From: Methylothermaceae bacteria B42
Lineage (GTDB): Bacteria > Pseudomonadota > Gammaproteobacteria > Methylococcales > Methylothermaceae
Direction of reading: 5' to 3'
Length of the DNA stretch: 64,000 nucleotides
Assembly (NCBI GenBank): GCA_001566965.1
Contig: LSNW01000013.1
Span: 62,001 to 126,000 of the forward strand
A program made the position numbers and the translations under genes. Positions 59,308 to 64,000 of the stretch are shown piece after piece (within the stretch, counting starts at the first letter, position 1; the number at the start of each line of letters is the position of its first letter). The notes under the pieces are model-generated. The model made no database searches, was not told the DNA's origin, and saw nothing but the letters and a program-made list of their open reading frames with translations.

Positions 59308-59325
59308 ACTGTCGTTAAGAAACGT
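59308..59325 (+). promoter_or_regulatory. Repeated dyad site 2 (possible activator site)
   Basis: Second exact copy of ACTGTCGTTAAGAA, continuing to ACGT, so that CGTT-AAGA-AACG forms a dyad. It lies about 106 bp upstream of the -24 element of the sigma-54 promoter. Confidence 0.45.
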
Positions 59326-59413
59326 CATTTTATCGTAGGTTTCTTCCTATTCCATTTCTATTATTTAGAGCCACCATAATTGAAAACCCATACCTAAAGC
59401 ACTTCCCAAATAT

Positions 59414-59429
59414 TGGCGCACTTCTTGCT
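59414..59429 (+). promoter_or_regulatory. Sigma-54 (RpoN) promoter
   Basis: TGGCGCACTTCTTGCT matches the consensus TGGCACRNNNNTTGCW at all but one defined position, with correct GG-N10-GC spacing. The start would be near 59440, leaving a ~35-nt leader with AGGAG before the ATG at 59475. Confidence 0.72.
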
Positions 59430-59474
59430 AGATGTAATTTAGATATTACAAATCACCGAAAGGAGTACAGCAAA

Positions 59475-60575
59475 ATGACAACTTTGCACCTTCCACACTT
59501 TACTTCTCCACAGGCCGATTTCAACGCCATTCCGCTTACGGGAGCCAATCTGCAACATATCAAGGCTGCCTATAGCGTCCGCCGCGTTCCCAAATCCGCC
59601 ATGCATACCTTGCTGATGGGCGATCTGTGTCCCCGTAGCGGGGATTTGGTGCTGGCGGAGATCGTGCGCCTGGGTCACCACCGCCGCATCGAGTTGGGCA
59701 ATGGTCGCCGCGCCCACCTGTATCCCGGCGACCGGGTGATTCTGTGCTATGGCAACCGTTATGCTCCGGACCAGTTCGAGGCCTACGTCCCCGAACATCT
59801 GGAACCCTGTCAAATGGTGGCCGCTGGCGGCATCGCCGCGCGTCAGCACAGTAAGCATAGCGCCGTCAAGGACGCCACCGAAATTCTCCCTCTGGGACTT
59901 TTGGGGGACGACCGCGGCCGACCACTGAATTTGGCCGACTGGGCCATACCAGCCAAGAAAGCGGACACCTGCCCGTTGACTTTGGCGGTTTTGGGAACCG
60001 CCATGAACGCCGGTAAAACCACCACCGCCGCCCATCTAATCCGGGGCCTAAGCAGAGCCGGCCTCAAGGTGGGGGCGGCCAAAATTACCGGCACCGGCGC
60101 CGGCGGCGATGTTTGGCTGATGCAGGACCACGGCGCCGACCCGGTACTGGATTTTACCGACGCCGGTTTCGCCTCCACTTTCAGGTTACCTCCTGAAACC
60201 CTGGAACGAATCGCGGCTACCCTCTGTGGTCACCTAGTCGAAGCCGGGGTAGAGGTGTTGGTGTTGGAGATCGCAGATGGCCTTTTGCAAGGGGAAACCG
60301 CTGCTTTAGTAACCAGCACTTGGTTCCGCCAACAAGTAGACGGCGTCTTGTTCGCCGCCGCCGATGCCTTGGGCGCCAAGGCCGGCGTGGAGATGGTGCG
60401 TCAGCAGAAACTACCCTTGGTGGCGGTCAGCGGAGCCCTGACCGCCTCGCCGTTGGCCAGTGCCGAAGCCACCCTGGCCGTATCTTGCCCGGTACTGGAT
60501 AAGGATGCATTGACATCCGAAACAGTGCTGGAAATCCTGGGTTTCGCCAAAACGCTCAGGCTTCGGACCGCCTGA
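59475..60575 (+). CDS. P-loop NTPase-like protein (dethiobiotin synthetase/MobB-like fold, DUF1611-like)
   Basis: A 366-residue cytoplasmic protein with an N-terminal domain (residues ~1-165, no recognised motif) and a C-terminal P-loop domain. Walker A is LGTAMNAGKTTTAAHLIRGL near 175, followed by KITGTGAGGDVW and the VLDFTDAGFAST motif. The fold resembles BioD/MobB-type ligases and DUF1611 proteins, but I cannot name a reaction. AGGAG precedes the ATG. First gene of a GC-rich operon behind the sigma-54 promoter; its TGA overlaps the next ATG. Confidence 0.65.
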   Translation: MTTLHLPHFTSPQADFNAIPLTGANLQHIKAAYSVRRVPKSAMHTLLMGDLCPRSGDLVLAEIVRLGHHRRIELGNGRRAHLYPGDRVILCYGNRYAPDQFEAYVPEHLEPCQMVAAGGIAARQHSKHSAVKDATEILPLGLLGDDRGRPLNLADWAIPAKKADTCPLTLAVLGTAMNAGKTTTAAHLIRGLSRAGLKVGAAKITGTGAGGDVWLMQDHGADPVLDFTDAGFASTFRLPPETLERIAATLCGHLVEAGVEVLVLEIADGLLQGETAALVTSTWFRQQVDGVLFAAADALGAKAGVEMVRQQKLPLVAVSGALTASPLASAEATLAVSCPVLDKDALTSETVLEILGFAKTLRLRTA

Positions 60576-62257
60576 TGAGCCCATTGCCCCGGTTGCTGAC
60601 CCCGCCACGTAGGCGCCTGTTTCTGCGTCTGCTGATGATTGCCATACTCCAGGCTCTGACTGCCGCGGCCACCACTTTGCTGATCCAGGCGGTGTTCGAC
60701 CGTCTGCAACGGCTAGACACCGCCACCCTGCAACTGGGTGCCGCCCTGATCGGCACGGCCCTGATCGGTGGCTGGCTGCGCCTGCGGGAAAGAGTGGAGG
60801 CCGAACGCCTGGGACAGGACTATGTCCACCAGCTACGCCTGCATCTTTACCGCCATCTGGGGCGTCTCTCTCCACGGCTGTTGCAACGGCGGGGCCGGGG
60901 CGGGATGCTGCTACGATTCGTTGGTGATTTGACGGCACTACGCCAGTGGCTCAGCTTGGGCCTGGCCCGCCTGACCGTTGCGGGGGTAGTCGCTTGTGGC
61001 GCGCTCGCCACGCTCGCCTGGTTGGATCCGCTACTGGCTGCCATTGGCACTGCCTTTCTCGCCGCCAGTACCCTCCTTGCCTATGGTCTCGGTGCCGCCT
61101 TGGAGAGCGCCACCCGCCAGGCCCGGCGGCAAAGAGCCCGGCTGGCAAACAATCTGGCGGAAAAAAGCGCGACGATGGCGGTTGTCCAGGCCTTTGGCCA
61201 ATTACGCCGGGAACGGCGGCGGGTGGAACGCCAGAGCCTGGAACTGCAACAGGCGATGTTGACCCGGGCCTGGGCCGTGGGCCGCCTGCGGGCGGTCGCC
61301 GAAGGCAGCGGTGCATTGGCGAGCGCGGCGATTCTGTTGGCCGGCGTCTGGCGGGTCAGCGAGGGGGAATCCACTGCGGGAACCGTAGCGGCGGCGATGA
61401 CGGTCACGGGATTGTTGAGCGCTTATCTCCGTGACCTGGGACGGGTGCACGAATACTGGCTCGGCGCCCGGGTAGCGAGAGAGAAAATTGAGGAATTCCT
61501 CCGGCTGCCGGTGGTGGTAAGGCGGGGACGCTTATCCCTGGCCGCCGGGCCAGGGGAATTGACGCTGGAAGGCATCGCCGTCGATGGTTGTCTGCAACCG
61601 ATACGTGCCCACATTCACGGGGGCGCCAAGATCGCCTTGGTGGGCCCCAATGGCGCCGGTAAATCCACCTTGCTCAGCGTCATCGCCCGTTTGCTGCCCC
61701 CGAACGAGGGCCGCATCCTATTGGATGGCATTGATCTGTTCCAAGTGAAGACCGCCGATCTGCGCCGCGCCGTCGGCATCGTCAGCCCTGATCTGCCTCT
61801 GCTGCGAGGCAGCGTGCGCCGCAATCTACGCTACCGGTGGCCCGGAGCACCGGAGACCGAAGTCGCCCGAGTCAAACGCTTGTGCCGCTTGCCGGAGATC
61901 CTGACAGACCTGCCCGGCGGTGAAGATTTTCGGCTGAGCGAAGGCGGGGCCAATTTATCCCAGGGCCAACGCCAGCGCCTGACCCTGGCCCGGGCGCTCC
62001 TCGGCCAGCCACGGCTACTGCTGCTTGACGAAGTCGACGCCAATCTCGACCCCGAGGCGAGCGCGCTCATTGATCAGTTGCTGATCACCCATCCTGGAAC
62101 CGTGCTCATTGTCACCCATCGCCGGCAACGGCTCCAGCACGTGGATCAGATTTGGTATCTGGAAGAAGGGGAACTGCGCGAGCGGGGAACGCCGGCGAGT
62201 CTGCTGGCTGGAGATACCCAGACCCGGCGCTTGTTCCAACATTCCCACAGCCTTTGA
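60575..62257 (+). CDS. ABC exporter, fused permease/ATPase
   Basis: A 560-residue half-transporter. The N-terminal ~310 residues hold the transmembrane domain with several helices (LLMIAILQALTAAATTLLI, TLAWLDPLLAAIGTAFLAAS). The ATPase domain has Walker A GPNGAGKST near 355, signature NLSQGQRQRL near 455, Walker B RLLLLDEVDANLD near 475 and the H-loop in LIVTHRRQ. It likely works as a homodimer exporting lipid, peptide or a small molecule. TGATG overlap with the preceding gene. Confidence 0.88.
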   Translation: MSPLPRLLTPPRRRLFLRLLMIAILQALTAAATTLLIQAVFDRLQRLDTATLQLGAALIGTALIGGWLRLRERVEAERLGQDYVHQLRLHLYRHLGRLSPRLLQRRGRGGMLLRFVGDLTALRQWLSLGLARLTVAGVVACGALATLAWLDPLLAAIGTAFLAASTLLAYGLGAALESATRQARRQRARLANNLAEKSATMAVVQAFGQLRRERRRVERQSLELQQAMLTRAWAVGRLRAVAEGSGALASAAILLAGVWRVSEGESTAGTVAAAMTVTGLLSAYLRDLGRVHEYWLGARVAREKIEEFLRLPVVVRRGRLSLAAGPGELTLEGIAVDGCLQPIRAHIHGGAKIALVGPNGAGKSTLLSVIARLLPPNEGRILLDGIDLFQVKTADLRRAVGIVSPDLPLLRGSVRRNLRYRWPGAPETEVARVKRLCRLPEILTDLPGGEDFRLSEGGANLSQGQRQRLTLARALLGQPRLLLLDEVDANLDPEASALIDQLLITHPGTVLIVTHRRQRLQHVDQIWYLEEGELRERGTPASLLAGDTQTRRLFQHSHSL

Positions 62258-62267
62258 GGAGAATCCC

Positions 62268-63098
62268 ATGTCCCCGTTGCCCTATTACCGGCTAGCGCAC
62301 GATCCCCAACAGCGGTATACCCTGTTTTGTCCCCGGGGCCCGATCCGGGGACTGTGGGTCAGTGTGCATGGTATCTCGCGTAACTGCCGCGAACACTTGC
62401 GCCGCTTCCGCCCCTGGGCCGAGCGCCTGGGCCTGGTCCTGGTCGCCCCCCTCTTCGACCGCCAACGTTGCCAGGATTATCAACGTCTCGGCCGCGCGGG
62501 CAAAGGACTGCGGGCCGACCACCTGCTGCAGGCCATCGTCGGCGAAGTGGCCGAACGCTGCCAATTGGCCGACCACCGTTTCCATCTGTTCGGCTATTCC
62601 GGCGGCGGCCAGTTTGCCCACCGTTTCACCATGGCCCACCCGGAACAGGTGCTGAGCTTGGCAGTGGGAGCGGCCGGCTGGTACACCTTCCCCGATCTGC
62701 GGCTGGGCTATCCCCGTGGCTTGCGTCCCTGCCGGCGTTTGCCCGACCTGGATTTTGAACCCCGGCGTTTCCTGCGGATTCCAACCCTGGTCACGGTCGG
62801 CGGCCGTGACGATCACCCCGATCCGGAACTCAACCTCAAGGCACGGATCGTCAGCCAGCAAGGTGGCTCCCGCCTCGAACGCGGGCGCAACTGGATCGCC
62901 GCCATGGAAGAGGCCGCCCGCCATCAGGGCTTCAATACCCCCTACCGTTTCGAAGTGATTGCAGGCGCTGGCCACGATTTCGGTCAGTGCATGGACTTGG
63001 GCATGGGCGCGGTGGTGGCCGATTTCATTGCCAACCAATTGCCACCCCCCTTACCCATACCCTGTCACAGCCGGATTGCCGATACCCTATGCCGCTAA
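62268..63098 (+). CDS. Alpha/beta hydrolase
   Basis: 276 residues from the ATG at 62268 (GAGGAG upstream); the open frame upstream lies within the ABC gene. The nucleophile elbow is FGYSGGGQFAHRF near residue 110, the oxyanion segment is VSVHGISRNCREH near 30, an Asp candidate lies in TVGGRDDHPDPE, and the His in AGAGHDFGQ near 240. No clear signal peptide, so it is probably cytoplasmic. It could be an esterase acting on the compound handled by the exporter or porin. Confidence 0.82.
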   Translation: MSPLPYYRLAHDPQQRYTLFCPRGPIRGLWVSVHGISRNCREHLRRFRPWAERLGLVLVAPLFDRQRCQDYQRLGRAGKGLRADHLLQAIVGEVAERCQLADHRFHLFGYSGGGQFAHRFTMAHPEQVLSLAVGAAGWYTFPDLRLGYPRGLRPCRRLPDLDFEPRRFLRIPTLVTVGGRDDHPDPELNLKARIVSQQGGSRLERGRNWIAAMEEAARHQGFNTPYRFEVIAGAGHDFGQCMDLGMGAVVADFIANQLPPPLPIPCHSRIADTLCR

Positions 63099-64000
63099 AA
63101 CGTTCGCTCTTGGGCCTGGCGTTGATTAGCCTCGGCGCCCAGGCCGCCGACGCCCCCCCGGACCTGGAAACCCTTTACCGCCTGCTTCAGGCCCAGCAAC
63201 GCCAATTGCAACAGCAGCAGGAAGAAATCGCCACCCTGCGCCAACAACTGGACCGGTTACAACCTGCCAACAGCCGTAAACCGAGGGTCAAGCTCAGCAC
63301 CAAGAAAGGTTTCGTGATCAAAGACCGCAAGACCGGCTCGTCCCTACGTCTTGGTGGCCGGGTTCACATCGACCAAGCTTTTTTTCACCAAGATGAGACC
63401 TCGCTGGGAAACGGAGCCAAACTACGCCGCGCCCGTCTGTTTGCGGCCGGTGGCATCGGCCACGACTGGCGCTTCAAAAGCGAGATAGAATTCGGCGAGA
63501 ACGGCAAGGTCGGTCCCCGCAATGTCTGGCTCGCCTTCCGGGGATGGAAACCGCTGAAACTGACCCTGGGACACTTCCAGGAACCCTTCAGCCTCGAAGG
63601 CATGACCAGTTCCAACGCCATTACCTTCATGGAGCGGGCCCTGCCCTTCGCCTTCACCCCCGACTATCATATCGGCGCCGCCGCCGCTATCCACGGTGAG
63701 CGGTGGACGGCGGCGGGCGGGGTCTTCGGCGACACCTTACAGAACCACAACGACAACGTGGATCAGGGCTGGGGCGGCGCCGCCCGGGTCACCTTCGCTC
63801 CCTGGACCGGACAAGACCACTTCCTCCACCTGGGGCTGTCCGGGGACTACCGCCAACCCGACAGCCAGCGCCGGGTCCGCTTCCGCAGCCGGCCCGAGTC
63901 TTATGTCACCAACAAGCGCCTGGTGGACACCCGCACCATTGCCCGGGTGGACGACACCTTCAAAGGCGTGCTGGAAGGGGCAATTGGCTACGGACCGCTA
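63089..64000 (+). CDS. OprO/OprP-type porin (3' truncated by window end)
   Basis: 304 codons are visible with no stop. It starts at an ATG overlapping the hydrolase gene by 10 nt. A signal peptide (MPLKRSLLGLALISLGAQAA) leads to a Gln-rich coiled coil (residues ~25-57) and then barrel strands alternating aromatic and polar residues, with LRLGGRVHIDQAFF, KLRRARLFAAGG and LTLGHFQEPFSLEG. These features match the phosphate/polyphosphate-selective porin family. The actual substrate need not be phosphate. Confidence 0.85.
   Translation, partial: MPLKRSLLGLALISLGAQAADAPPDLETLYRLLQAQQRQLQQQQEEIATLRQQLDRLQPANSRKPRVKLSTKKGFVIKDRKTGSSLRLGGRVHIDQAFFHQDETSLGNGAKLRRARLFAAGGIGHDWRFKSEIEFGENGKVGPRNVWLAFRGWKPLKLTLGHFQEPFSLEGMTSSNAITFMERALPFAFTPDYHIGAAAAIHGERWTAAGGVFGDTLQNHNDNVDQGWGGAARVTFAPWTGQDHFLHLGLSGDYRQPDSQRRVRFRSRPESYVTNKRLVDTRTIARVDDTFKGVLEGAIGYGPL

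Larger units (their letters stand above)
58865..59413. other. Long AT-rich intergenic region upstream of the sigma-54 operon
   Basis: About 550 bp without a credible gene, visibly AT-richer than both sides. It contains two copies of a 14-bp direct repeat (see 59165 and 59308) ahead of the sigma-54 promoter. No RNA gene was recognised. Confidence 0.5.

Overview
The window reads as one chromosomal stretch of a Gram-negative gammaproteobacterium. The block carA-carB-greA / yhbY / rlmE-ftsH / glmM follows the Pseudomonas/Escherichia order (folP is missing between ftsH and glmM), and rluD-pgeF-clpB is also a gammaproteobacterial arrangement. The XrtA/PEP-CTERM genes, the HprK-related/PqqD-related cassette and the short palindromic intergenic repeats would fit an environmental lineage such as the methanotroph order Methylococcales, but no diagnostic methane-oxidation gene is present, so that placement is only inference. 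No rRNA, tRNA or CRISPR array was recognised.

Layout. 0-16 kb is housekeeping: a truncated rhomboid protease, ycgN, a DUF2782 protein, glmM, ftsH, rlmE, yhbY, greA, carBA, a frameshifted small gene, clpB, pgeF, a small membrane protein and rluD. 16-24 kb is an extracellular polymer/PEP-CTERM module: prsT, prsR, prsK and a TIGR03013-type sugar transferase, then a cyclic-nucleotide-binding protein. 24.9-29.6 kb is a tightly coupled operon with 4-nt overlaps: a nucleotide-sugar dehydrogenase, an epimerase, mobB, moeA and bioD. 29.6-33.5 kb holds a poorly understood cassette: nucleotidyltransferase, HprK-related kinase, PqqD-like protein, a Tat-signal small protein that may be its substrate, and a trypsin-like protease. 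33.5-41.5 kb carries an HDOD protein, a lytic transglycosylase, purT, hrpA and a diguanylate cyclase.

41.5-45.3 kb is a two-gene unit of a NodU/CmcH-type carbamoyltransferase overlapping a large protein with a C-terminal haem-oxygenase-like iron domain, a plausible small specialised-metabolite locus. 45.6-50.4 kb has a dual CDGSH protein and the glycine cleavage operon gcvT-gcvH-gcvPA-gcvPB. 50.8-58.9 kb is the SUF iron-sulphur operon (Rrf2 regulator, sufB, C, D, S, U), with a degraded toxin-antitoxin pair lodged between sufB and sufC, followed by a membrane-bound lytic transglycosylase and a Rieske ferredoxin. 59.4-64 kb is a GC-rich operon (P-loop enzyme, ABC exporter, alpha/beta hydrolase, OprP-type porin) behind a strong sigma-54 promoter match with two upstream repeated sites.

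Two inverted copies of a ~180-bp MITE-like element lie at 24.2 and 45.4 kb. Long palindromes sit at 11.4 and 36.3 kb. The least understood systems are the kinase/PqqD/Tat-peptide cassette, the carbamoyltransferase/iron-oxidase pair and the sigma-54-controlled exporter operon.
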